6,708 bases of DNA, from contig JBAZQV010000047.1 of NCBI GenBank assembly GCA_041645025.1, positions 1-6,708 of the forward strand, written 5' to 3'. The notes beneath the pieces were generated by a model. The model had not been told where the DNA came from, did no database searches, and saw nothing but the letters and a program-made list of their open reading frames with translations. This DNA comes from GW2011-AR5 sp041645025 (GTDB lineage Archaea > Aenigmatarchaeota > Aenigmatarchaeia > GW2011-AR5). This document shows positions 1-6,171 of this stretch, one piece after another. Positions within the stretch are counted from its first letter, which is position 1; every line of letters begins with the position of its first letter. The translations under genes and the position numbers were made by a program.

Positions 1-74
1 GCTTTCTTCGGTTTGCCTATCGATATATCAAGAATATCCCCCTCTTCATCGTAGTAAAACATCATTTTTTCCAT
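1..74 (-). CDS. DUF2283 family protein, N-terminal part, probable antitoxin partner
   Basis: Partial gene running off the left edge; only the first 24 codons are visible. They encode MEKMMFYYDEEGDILDISIG followed by KPKK. The Tyr-Asp-x-Glu-x-Asp-x-Leu-x-Ile pattern is the N-terminal signature of the DUF2283 family (small proteins whose members read like YDxExDxLYI). A strong SD (AAGGTGA, 81-87) sits 6 nt before the ATG and decides the start. It lies 16 bp after the stop of the DUF4258/PBECR-like gene, so the two are almost certainly cotranscribed. Short DUF2283 proteins are often found beside small DUF4258-like proteins and have been proposed as antitoxins; that role here is inferred from the pairing. 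The C-terminal part is not in the window. Confidence 0.8.
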   Translation of the reverse strand, partial: MEKMMFYYDEEGDILDISIGKPKK

Positions 75-80
75 ATTATT

Positions 81-87
81 TCACCTT
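81..87 (-). promoter_or_regulatory. Shine-Dalgarno site of the DUF2283 gene
   Basis: Read on the minus strand this is AAGGTGA, 6 nt upstream of the ATG at 74. It is one of the best SD matches in the window and marks this gene as an internal operon member, unlike the preceding gene, which lacks an SD. Confidence 0.75.
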
Positions 88-90
88 TCT

Positions 91-360
91 TTATGGCATT
101 TGCCATGTATGCTGTAATAATGAACCATGATTATTTAAGAGTTTTACCGCAACGACAAGGTAATCGCTTTTTCCGGTAAGCTTATAGTAAAGAAGCACAT
201 TCTTATCGTACACGCTTTCCTGGACGAAATCCGCATTTGTCAGTGTTTTGATAATTTCCTGCTCTTTCCCCTCGAGCTCTGGATGCCGTATTGTGATATG
301 AATGTATCGTTCTTTCGTGAATGAAATCTTCTTTCCGAGAACGCATTTGATGTCGCCCAT
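91..360 (-). CDS. Small DUF4258/PBECR-like protein, probable RNase-type toxin
   Basis: An 89-residue cytosolic protein. The stretch ISFTKERYIHITIRHPEL (residues 12-29) matches the pattern 'T-x-E-R-[WY]-x-H-I-x-x-R-H-P-E' of small DUF4258-like proteins grouped with the phage barnase/EndoU/colicin/RelE-like (PBECR) nuclease superfamily. A strand-rich second half follows (LLYYKL, residues 56-61; YLVVAVKLL, 67-75), where the family usually has 'KYLVVVxK'. His21, Arg25 and His26 are candidate catalytic residues by analogy only. The ATG has no SD, but a TATA-like box lies about 25 nt upstream, so the message is probably leaderless. It is followed after 16 bp by a DUF2283 gene, the typical arrangement of a type II toxin-antitoxin pair. 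Function is inferred from family and context; the fold assignment is moderately sure and the toxin role less so. Confidence 0.72.
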   Translation of the reverse strand: MGDIKCVLGKKISFTKERYIHITIRHPELEGKEQEIIKTLTNADFVQESVYDKNVLLYYKLTGKSDYLVVAVKLLNNHGSLLQHTWQMP

Positions 361-381
361 GTGGATAATTCTTTCTTAAGC

Positions 382-389
382 TATAAAAC
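382..389 (-). promoter_or_regulatory. TATA-like box of the DUF4258/DUF2283 cassette
   Basis: On the minus strand the sequence reads GTTTTATA. Its centre is about 25 nt upstream of the A of the ATG at 360, the spacing expected if transcription starts at or next to the start codon. It lies in the 82-bp gap after the YbaK gene, so the cassette has its own promoter and is not merely the tail of the gatA transcript. Confidence 0.55.
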
Positions 390-442
390 ATTATGGCACC
401 AGACCCACTTAACCTCAGGTCTTGATATCTCCGGGCTCACTT

Positions 443-901
443 TTATTTTCTAACCCTTACAATAATCCCGTGATTGAATTTTTGGATTTCCTTTGGGTCT
501 ATACGGATAAGTGCAGTGGGATTTCCGCCGCCCGCATAAACAATGTCTTTTTCCATGACTTTCGGGTCTATGAGAAATTTAGCTTGGTAGCCAAATGGTG
601 GTGTGCCGCCGACAAGATACCCTGTTTTTTCCAGAGCCTCCTCAGGTGTTGCAACGTGCGGTTTTTCTATGTTAAGAGCTTTTGCAACTCTTTCTGTACT
701 AGCCCTGTCAGAGCCAAGAACCATGGCAACTACTGTCTCGCTACCAACCATGCAAATAGATTTTACAAAATCATCCGGCTGCGCCCCTGTCTCGCGGCAC
801 GCTTCTTCAACAGTGTGCACAGAGTTCTCAAAATGAATATGCTCAGCAGGCACGTTGTGCTCGTGCATCCACTTTTTCAGCTTTTCTTCGTAGGGGTTCA
901 T
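443..901 (-). CDS. YbaK/ProX-type aminoacyl-tRNA deacylase
   Basis: A 152-residue single-domain protein, the usual length for the YbaK/EbsC/ProX family, whose members hydrolyse mischarged tRNAs in trans (for example Cys-tRNA(Pro) or Ala-tRNA(Pro)). Visible hallmarks are the conserved lysine in DDFVKSI (Lys47), the central AMVLGSDRAS strand-turn where the family usually has 'vv.Gdr..d', the GYLVGGTPPFGY glycine-rich loop (about 93-104), and the AGGGNPTALIRIDP C-terminal strand (123-136). The exact amino acid and tRNA specificity cannot be read from sequence. The ATG is preceded by GAAGG in the 9-bp gap after gatB, so it is cotranscribed with that gene. Its place behind gatA/gatB fits a role in aminoacyl-tRNA quality control. 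Confidence 0.9.
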   Translation of the reverse strand: MNPYEEKLKKWMHEHNVPAEHIHFENSVHTVEEACRETGAQPDDFVKSICMVGSETVVAMVLGSDRASTERVAKALNIEKPHVATPEEALEKTGYLVGGTPPFGYQAKFLIDPKVMEKDIVYAGGGNPTALIRIDPKEIQKFNHGIIVRVRK

Positions 902-910
902 ACCTTACCT

Positions 911-2293
911 TCATATTAATTTCTTCAGAAGCCTGCGTATAGTCTCAGGATCTCCACGTCCCTGTGTCTTCTTCATGACCTGACCTACAAGGAAGTTGAA
1001 AGATTCCTGTTTGCCTGATTTGTAATCCAGAACAGCTTTTGTGTTCATGTCTATTGCTTCTTTTATTGAGTTCTCCAGAAGGTTTTCATCGTATATCCTT
1101 GTAGTAACGTCGCTGCGTGCCTCAGGATCCATTGCCTTGATAGTCATCTCGCGCAGCATCATCTCCGCCGTGTGATCCGTGATGGTTTTCTTTTCAACCA
1201 TGTCAAGAAGTTTTATTATTCCGTCTGTTTTCAGCTTGCTGTCTTTAAGCCGCAAGTTATGATAGTTAAGTGTCTTTTTTATTTCGCCAGCAAACCACTT
1301 GGCAACAAGTTCTTTGTCAACATATTTTATGACTTTTTCAAATGCCTCAGCCAGGTCAGGTTCACTTACAATAGAAACAGCCAGATCTTCTTTTATCTTC
1401 AACTCCTTGACGTATCTTTTCACCTTGGCATCAGGAAGCTCTGGTATCATCGATCGTAGAATACCGAGCTGTTTTGAATCAAAGGTAAACTTCGGCAGGT
1501 CAGATTCGAAAATATAGCCATAGTCTTCTTCTTCTTCTTTTGTGCGCTGCGATCGAGTCACGCCAGCATCCGCGTCCCAGCCTCTTGTCTCCCGCACAAT
1601 TTTCTGATTCCTGCGTAGAGCATGCTTTTGCCGGATGATTTCATAATTCAGTGCCTTCTCCACATCCTTGAAACCAGTAATATTTTTTATTTCGACGCGC
1701 GTTGGTCCAAGGGAAATATTTGCATCAACCCTCATCGAACCCTCCACACTCGAATCATATACATTAAGATATTCAAGTATGCTGGACAGCTTCTGCAAGA
1801 AATCTCGCGCTTCATGCGGGCTTTCAAAGTCCGGATCCGTGACAATCTCACAAAGCGGCACGCCCGACCTATTGTAATCTACCTGGACATAATCTGCTGT
1901 TGCTATCGTGCCACCCACATGCACGATTCGCGCCGGATCTTCTTCAACTTGAATTCGTTTTATTGTTATTTTTTTGATGCCCAGTTTTAATGACCCGTCA
2001 TAGGCAATAGGCACTTCATATTGAGTTATCTGGAAGTTCTTTCCCATGTCCGGATAAAAGTAGGATTTGCGCGAGAAGAACGTGGGCGAGGAGACTTTGC
2101 ATTCCAGCGCCATGCCAATAAGGAGTGCGAAATCCATAGCACTCCTGTTCACCCTAGGCTTGCTGCCCGGCAGCCCGATGCAGTAAGGGCAGACGTGCGT
2201 GTTAGGCTCCTTGACAAACCTGTTCGGGCACCCGCAGAAAAGCTTTGTCTGCGTGTTCAACTGCACATGAACCTCGAGGCCTATGCGTGTCAT
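911..2293 (-). CDS. gatB: Asp-tRNA(Asn)/Glu-tRNA(Gln) amidotransferase subunit B
   Basis: A 460-residue protein covering the whole GatB length. GatB binds the misacylated tRNA and phosphorylates the Glu or Asp side chain before ammonia from GatA is added. Residues 1-12 (TRIGLEVHVQL) carry the metal-site Glu7 and His9. Four zinc-type cysteines are present in CxC-x12-CxxC spacing (Cys20, 22, 35, 38). The family signature YNRSGVPLCEIVTDPD lies at 140-155, with Glu149 a likely metal ligand; Glu117/118 are candidates for the other. The C-terminal YqeY-like tRNA-binding region is intact and ends LVGQVMKKTQGRGDPE then IRRLLKKLI. The sequence is of archaeal type (GLPGSKP at 40-46). An AGAGG SD precedes the ATG and lies in a hairpin loop. 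The gene follows the GNAT gene by 49 bp and is 9 bp ahead of the YbaK gene. Confidence 0.97.
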   Translation of the reverse strand: MTRIGLEVHVQLNTQTKLFCGCPNRFVKEPNTHVCPYCIGLPGSKPRVNRSAMDFALLIGMALECKVSSPTFFSRKSYFYPDMGKNFQITQYEVPIAYDGSLKLGIKKITIKRIQVEEDPARIVHVGGTIATADYVQVDYNRSGVPLCEIVTDPDFESPHEARDFLQKLSSILEYLNVYDSSVEGSMRVDANISLGPTRVEIKNITGFKDVEKALNYEIIRQKHALRRNQKIVRETRGWDADAGVTRSQRTKEEEEDYGYIFESDLPKFTFDSKQLGILRSMIPELPDAKVKRYVKELKIKEDLAVSIVSEPDLAEAFEKVIKYVDKELVAKWFAGEIKKTLNYHNLRLKDSKLKTDGIIKLLDMVEKKTITDHTAEMMLREMTIKAMDPEARSDVTTRIYDENLLENSIKEAIDMNTKAVLDYKSGKQESFNFLVGQVMKKTQGRGDPETIRRLLKKLI

Positions 2294-2314
2294 TTTGAAC
2301 GCCTCTGTTCAAAA
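2293..2314 (-). promoter_or_regulatory. Hairpin presenting the gatB ribosome binding site
   Basis: A perfect 8-bp inverted repeat (TTTTGAAC / GTTCAAAA) with a 6-nt loop. In the gatB message the loop reads AGAGGC, which contains the SD, and the 3' arm runs into the A of the start AUG. The structure could expose or shield the ribosome site and so tune gatB translation. Four of the eight pairs form an A-U run at the base, so stability is moderate. Function is inferred; a repeat of this size could occur once in a window this long by chance, but its position is striking. Confidence 0.45.
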
Positions 2315-2317
2315 GAA

Positions 2318-2325
2318 GTGATCAC
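2318..2325. promoter_or_regulatory. GTGATCAC palindrome upstream of gatB
   Basis: A perfect 8-bp palindrome in the GNAT-gatB gap, 25 nt before the gatB ATG, next to an A+T-rich stretch (2326-2339, minus strand TAAAATAAAAATTG). The pair could be an operator beside a weak promoter for gatB. Palindromes of 8 bp are common by chance, so this is only a candidate. Confidence 0.2.
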
Positions 2326-2342
2326 AATTTTTATTTTACACT

Positions 2343-2924
2343 TCATTTTTTCAGCACCTTGTACATGAATATATTATCCATATATTTCTTGCCGCGCTTT
2401 ATGCCATGCGGTACCTTACCAGCAATCTTGAAACCCATTTTTTTATAAAGTCCCTGCGCGATTTTGTTTTCGCTGTAAACACTCAGCTCAAGAATCTCGA
2501 TTTTCATTTCTTTTGCCAGCCGTAAAATATTTTCGCTCAATCTTGTGCCAATGCCAAGACCAGCATACCACTGCAGGATTGATATACCATAGCTGCCAAC
2601 ATGCTGCTCGACTTCGGAGAATTTTTTTCCCGCAGTAGTCGAGCCTATTATTTTTCCGTCATGCTCAGCAATCAGGTAAATATATTTCTTCTTTTTTATG
2701 TCGTCAAATATTTTTGTGAACCATTTCTTTTCCTCTTTCATGCCAACAGAAGTCATTCTTGCGAGAAACGGCGTCTCCTTAATGACTTTGTTGTAAAATT
2801 TCCAAATGTTGTTCAAATCGCTCTTCTTCGGATATCTAATAATAATTGGCATCTTCTTTCCTTCCTTTTCTACGAAAAAGGTGTCTATTATTTTTCCTTC
2901 CTTGAATTTGATTTTACTTTTCAT
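2343..2924 (-). CDS. GNAT-family N-acetyltransferase
   Basis: A 193-residue GNAT protein that would transfer an acetyl group from acetyl-CoA to an amine; the substrate is unknown. The core begins at IIIRYPKKSDLNNI (27-40). The acetyl-CoA pyrophosphate loop is AGLGIGTRL (121-129); the usual Arg/Gln at its first position is Ala121. The late strand-helix NKIAQGLYKKMGFK (153-166) is the classic 'N..A..LY.K.GF' motif. An N-terminal piece (1-26, with DTFFVEKEGKK) resembles extensions seen in archaeal GNATs, which supports the upstream start rather than Met25. The ATG overlaps the gatA stop as ATGA and has a GAGGG SD 6 nt upstream, so it is translationally coupled to gatA. It is lysine-rich and A+T-rich compared with gatA and gatB, possibly an insertion between them. 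Confidence 0.9.
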   Translation of the reverse strand: MKSKIKFKEGKIIDTFFVEKEGKKMPIIIRYPKKSDLNNIWKFYNKVIKETPFLARMTSVGMKEEKKWFTKIFDDIKKKKYIYLIAEHDGKIIGSTTAGKKFSEVEQHVGSYGISILQWYAGLGIGTRLSENILRLAKEMKIEILELSVYSENKIAQGLYKKMGFKIAGKVPHGIKRGKKYMDNIFMYKVLKK

Positions 2925-4291
2925 TTCAATCCCTCAAACCCTGCCGCGATGTTCAGCAGTTTTTGCTCCTGCAAATGATCACAAATCATGTGCAGGCCTA
3001 TGGTGCGTCCGCAGGGCACTGACATATGAGGCACGCCTGATAGGTTAGCAGGAACCGTGAGAACATCCATCTGATAGTTCTGCAGCGGCGTGAGTTTTTC
3101 TATCTCGCGAAAGCGCGGCGCCGGCACAGGCATCGTCGGCGCGCATATTACATCGTGCTTTGCAAATATCTTTTTGAAATCTTGTGTGATTAGTGTGCGG
3201 ACGCGCATCGCTTTCATGTAGTACTGTTCCCGGTAGCCTGACATGCGGGCAAATGTTCCAAGAATTATGCGCCTTTTGGCTTCCTCACCAAAGCCTTCCG
3301 TGCGCACCGCTGTAAAGTACTCATTGAAACCGCCCTTCAGCTTTCCGTGAAGCCCGTAGCGCATGCCGCAGTAACGAGATAAATTGGTAGAGGCTTCGGA
3401 TGTTGCAATTATGTAATAAGCTGCCAGAGCATACTTCGTACTCGGCAAAGAAACCTCGCTAATGATTGCACCGTTGCTTTCCATTTTCTTTATAGCATCT
3501 CGCACGTTCTTCTCTACCTGCTTGTCTATGTGCTGGAAGTATTCCTTCGGTACAGCGATTTTTACACCTTTCAAGTCATGTTCCGCCTTGTATTCTTTCT
3601 GAGAAATCTGAAGGCTTGTTGAGTCACGTGGGTCGTGCCCAGCTATCAGCGAAAGCCCAAGTGCCGCATCTTCAACACGCCGTGTTATTACACCAATCTT
3701 GTCAAGGCTATTCGCATAGTCAATCAAACCATATCGGCTGACTAAACCATAGGTCGGTGTCAATCCTACAACATTGCAAAATGCAGCAGGACAGCTTATG
3801 GAGCCGCCAGTGCTTTCACCTAAAGAAATCTGTGGGTAACCCAGTGCAGCTATTACTCCTGCAGCGCCGCCAGAAGAGCCTCCGCAGGTGCGAGTCGGGT
3901 CCAGCGGATTTTTCGGGATGCCGTAGGCGCTGTTCGTCGAAAAGGTGCCGAAGCCGAACTCATCGCAGTTCGTCTTGCCGGCAATGAAGCCGCCTGCTTC
4001 TTTCACCCGTAAAACAGCCGTGGCGTCAAACGGCGGCACATAGCCCTCGAGTATTTTTGAGCCGGCGCTGCTCTGCATGCCTTGTGTGCAGATATTATCT
4101 TTTACAGTAAAGGGAAGTCCGTAAAGGTCGTGCTGCGGCTTTACCAGTTTTCCTGAAATACATTGCATAAGGCGTAATCTTTTACTGACGGTTTTTAGAT
4201 CCTCCAGATAGCTAAGAACAAAGTCGCTGTAGTCAATATTTCCTCCATGCGACTGCTCTAGAAACTCGTGGACAGAAATATCATATTTCAT
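2921..4291 (-). CDS. gatA: Asp-tRNA(Asn)/Glu-tRNA(Gln) amidotransferase subunit A
   Basis: A 456-residue amidase-signature protein. GatA hydrolyses glutamine and passes the ammonia to GatB. The catalytic Ser-cisSer-Lys triad is complete: Lys64 in FTVKDN, Ser139 in the GGSSGG loop (137-142), and nucleophile Ser164 in GESTGGSIS (158-166). Archaeal-type features include GLTPTYGLVSRYGLID (176-191), where bacterial enzymes usually have GLKPTYG. The C-terminal part has the family's VPANLSGVPHMSVPCG segment. The protein is somewhat shorter than typical bacterial GatA (about 480-490), mostly at the N-terminus. The ATG has no SD and a TATA-like box lies about 25 nt upstream, so the transcript is probably leaderless and begins here. 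It overlaps the GNAT gene by 4 bp, which separates it from gatB. No gatC is visible. Confidence 0.97.
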   Translation of the reverse strand: MKYDISVHEFLEQSHGGNIDYSDFVLSYLEDLKTVSKRLRLMQCISGKLVKPQHDLYGLPFTVKDNICTQGMQSSAGSKILEGYVPPFDATAVLRVKEAGGFIAGKTNCDEFGFGTFSTNSAYGIPKNPLDPTRTCGGSSGGAAGVIAALGYPQISLGESTGGSISCPAAFCNVVGLTPTYGLVSRYGLIDYANSLDKIGVITRRVEDAALGLSLIAGHDPRDSTSLQISQKEYKAEHDLKGVKIAVPKEYFQHIDKQVEKNVRDAIKKMESNGAIISEVSLPSTKYALAAYYIIATSEASTNLSRYCGMRYGLHGKLKGGFNEYFTAVRTEGFGEEAKRRIILGTFARMSGYREQYYMKAMRVRTLITQDFKKIFAKHDVICAPTMPVPAPRFREIEKLTPLQNYQMDVLTVPANLSGVPHMSVPCGRTIGLHMICDHLQEQKLLNIAAGFEGLK

Positions 4292-4312
4292 TAGATTATT
4301 GTGTTGTTAAGG

Positions 4313-4318
4313 TTTAAG
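4313..4318 (-). promoter_or_regulatory. TATA-like box of gatA
   Basis: On the minus strand the sequence is CTTAAA within AAAACTTAAACC. It is centred about 25 nt before the gatA ATG at 4291. The intervening 21 nt contain no SD-like purine run, consistent with a leaderless message. This promoter starts a separate transcript for gatA-GNAT-gatB-ybaK. Confidence 0.5.
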
Positions 4319-4333
4319 TTTTGTAAATAAGGC

Positions 4334-4338
4334 AAAAA
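4334..4338 (-). terminator. Short oligo-T run after asnS
   Basis: The minus strand has five T in a row, 10 nt after the AsnRS stop codon and before the gatA TATA box. Archaeal RNA polymerase can terminate at T runs without a hairpin, so this may end the upstream transcript. The run is short and the call is weak. Confidence 0.25.
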
Positions 4339-4348
4339 TTCGTCTTAG

Positions 4349-5635
4349 TTATGGATGTTTCCGCATCATCGTCCTTGGAAACGGTATAGCGTCTTTAATA
4401 TTATCCAATCCGCAGATCCAGCTTACGATGCGTTCAACGCCCATGCCAAATCCTGCGTGCGGTACTGAGCCAAAGCGCCTTGAGTCCAAATACCAGTCAT
4501 AGTTCTTGGGATCATCGCCCTGTTCCTTCAGCACCCTTTCCATTTCCTTTATGCTGGTGTCCCTTTCTGAGCCGCCTATTATCTCACCATAACCGTCAGG
4601 TGCAAGCATATCAAAGTTTAACGCCACCCGAGCATCTTGAGGATCAGCAGGCTTGTAGAAGGCCATTATCTTTTTTGGATAGCGGGTAACCATGACAGGC
4701 GTGTCAAAATTTTTCATTAGCTCATCTTCTTCTATTGTCCTCAAATCCTTGCCCCACTCAATATTTATTCCCTGTTTTTTCAACAGAGCAAGAGCATCTG
4801 TATATGTTATTCTGGCCAGGGGCACCTTGACTTTGCTCAGCTTTTCCGTATCTCTTTCAAGCAGCTTAAGTTCCTCTTTGTTTTTTTCCAGAACCTGCTG
4901 GACGATGAATGCAATAAGCTCCTCGGCATATTTCAGTATGTCATCCAGATGCGCCCAGGCAACTTCCATCTCGGACATATAGAACTCAGCCAAGTGCCTG
5001 GATGTCTTTGACTGCTCTGCGCGGAAGCACGGTGAGTTGCAGTATATTTTCTCCAGTGAGAATATCAGCGCCTCGGCATAAAGCTGCCAGGACTGTGTCA
5101 GGTAGGCAATATCATCAAAATACTTTACCTCGAAAAGAGTCAGCTTCCCTTCACACGCATTAGGCGTTAGTATGGGAGGCGCAACTTCGAAGAAGCCCCT
5201 TTCCCTGTAAAAATTATCTATCGCCCCGAAAATCGTCGAACGTATTTTCATTATGGCTGTCATCTTGCGCGAGCGAATCCACAGGTGCCTCTTGTCCAGC
5301 AGAAACTCCGTTGACTGGTCCTTTGCTATTGGAAAAACTTCGGCAAAATGCACAACATTGAACTCGTCCACATCGATTTCATATCCTGTTGGCGCCCGCT
5401 TGTCCTCTTTTATGTTTCCTTTGATTTCAATAGATGACTCGATAAGAAGTTTCTCTGCATCTGCCCACTTTTCCTTGCTTATCTTTTCACGATTAATGAC
5501 ACACTGTATAATATCAGAAGAATCGCGAAGCACGATAAAAATCATCTTGTTGCTGCCGCGCACCCGGTAAGCCCAGCCGCGCACTGCTACGTGTCCCGAG
5601 CCCTGTTTCATCGCTTCTTTCACGGAGATGAACAT
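4349..5635 (-). CDS. asnS: Asparaginyl-tRNA synthetase
   Basis: A 428-residue class IIb aminoacyl-tRNA synthetase that attaches asparagine to tRNA-Asn. The N-terminal OB-fold anticodon-binding domain spans about 13-100 (HVAVRGWAYRVRGSNK, then IFIVLRD). Motif 1 includes YRERGFFEVAPPIL (143-156); TPNACEGKLTLFEV (157-170) follows. Motif 2 is FRAEQSKTSRHLAEFYMSEM (204-223). LAPDGYGEIIGGSER (344-358) is characteristic of AsnRS rather than AspRS, and motif 3 is GFGMGVERIVSW (395-406). The OB domain rules out the shorter archaeal AsnRS-related asparagine synthetase. The start is the ATG at 5635, which shares bases with the Nudix stop as TGATG and has a GGGG SD 8 nt upstream; an upstream in-frame ATG at 5689 would overlap the Nudix gene by 55 bp and adds nothing family-like. 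Confidence 0.95.
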   Translation of the reverse strand: MFISVKEAMKQGSGHVAVRGWAYRVRGSNKMIFIVLRDSSDIIQCVINREKISKEKWADAEKLLIESSIEIKGNIKEDKRAPTGYEIDVDEFNVVHFAEVFPIAKDQSTEFLLDKRHLWIRSRKMTAIMKIRSTIFGAIDNFYRERGFFEVAPPILTPNACEGKLTLFEVKYFDDIAYLTQSWQLYAEALIFSLEKIYCNSPCFRAEQSKTSRHLAEFYMSEMEVAWAHLDDILKYAEELIAFIVQQVLEKNKEELKLLERDTEKLSKVKVPLARITYTDALALLKKQGINIEWGKDLRTIEEDELMKNFDTPVMVTRYPKKIMAFYKPADPQDARVALNFDMLAPDGYGEIIGGSERDTSIKEMERVLKEQGDDPKNYDWYLDSRRFGSVPHAGFGMGVERIVSWICGLDNIKDAIPFPRTMMRKHP

Positions 5636-6171
5636 CAAATCAACCCCTTTTGAATAGCGTAAAGAACTCCTAATAAAGAATAAGAACATTGAAAATTCTC
5701 TTTTTTAATATGTCCTAGAATAGTTTCTCTACTCATCTGATATATTTCTATATCTTCCGACGGATCAAATTTTGTTTCTGTCTTTACAAGGCTTTCAGCA
5801 AAGAAAATATGAACCTTCGTTGTCATTTTTCCTGGATGTAAGTAAAAAGATAAAATCTTATTAATTTTCTTGGCCTTAAACCCTGTTTCTTCTTCCAATT
5901 CTCTTAATGCTGCTCTGCGTAAATTTTCCTTTTTTTCAGCATAACCACCCGGTATTTCAAAAGTAAAAGTACGGGTAGGGTTTCTGTACTGCTTTACAAT
6001 CAAAATTTTATTGTCTGCCGTTTTAGCTACAACGGCAACTATATCATTAAGTTTAACATAATTAGTGAAAAACTTCCCCTTGCTAGGAATATCAACTGTC
6101 TCTTCATTAACTCCCAGAGAATCTTTTTTATAAACAACTTTACTTCTAAGTGTCTTCCATTTACCTAGCAT
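5635..6171 (-). CDS. Nudix hydrolase, ADP-ribose pyrophosphatase-like
   Basis: A 178-residue Nudix protein. The Nudix box (G-x5-E-x7-R-E-U-x-E-E-x-G-U) is perfect from Gly76 through Glu82, Arg90, Glu91, Glu94 and Glu95 to Phe98, so the metal site is intact. The preceding QYRNPTRTFTFEIPGG (61-76) is the arrangement of ADP-ribose/NDP-sugar pyrophosphatases, which split ADP-ribose into AMP and ribose 5-phosphate. In the following loop (LHPGKMTTKVHIFFAE, 111-126) the usual glutamate after PG appears missing or shifted. The ATG at 6171 shares its A with the stop of the upstream gene (TGATG), and a GAGG lies 9 nt before it; a TTG one codon earlier is less likely. The same TGATG joins its own stop to asnS. 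The gene looks by eye more A+T-rich than gatA/gatB. Substrate is inferred from the family only. Confidence 0.92.
   Translation of the reverse strand: MLGKWKTLRSKVVYKKDSLGVNEETVDIPSKGKFFTNYVKLNDIVAVVAKTADNKILIVKQYRNPTRTFTFEIPGGYAEKKENLRRAALRELEEETGFKAKKINKILSFYLHPGKMTTKVHIFFAESLVKTETKFDPSEDIEIYQMSRETILGHIKKENFQCSYSLLGVLYAIQKGLI

Noticed and set aside
203..391. Minus-strand 62-codon frame overlapping the DUF4258-like gene
   Set aside because: Out-of-frame shadow of the 91-360 gene; no SD and no recognisable motif.
422..919. Plus-strand 165-codon open frame opposite the YbaK gene
   Set aside because: It is antisense to a clear family gene, has no recognisable domain, and its composition mirrors the opposite strand.
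2021..2368. Plus-strand 115-codon open frame opposite the start of gatB
   Set aside because: Shadow of the gatB coding strand; Arg/Ala-rich sequence without a family pattern, crossing the gatB start region.
4349..5635. Archaeal asparagine synthetase related to AsnRS instead of a true AsnRS
   Set aside because: That enzyme lacks the N-terminal anticodon-binding domain, which is clearly present here.
5636..5689. Longer asnS start at 5689 adding 18 residues (MFLFFIRSSLRYSKGVDL)
   Set aside because: It overlaps the Nudix gene by 55 bp and adds hydrophobic sequence not seen in AsnRS; the ATG at 5635 has a GGGG SD and a TGATG junction.
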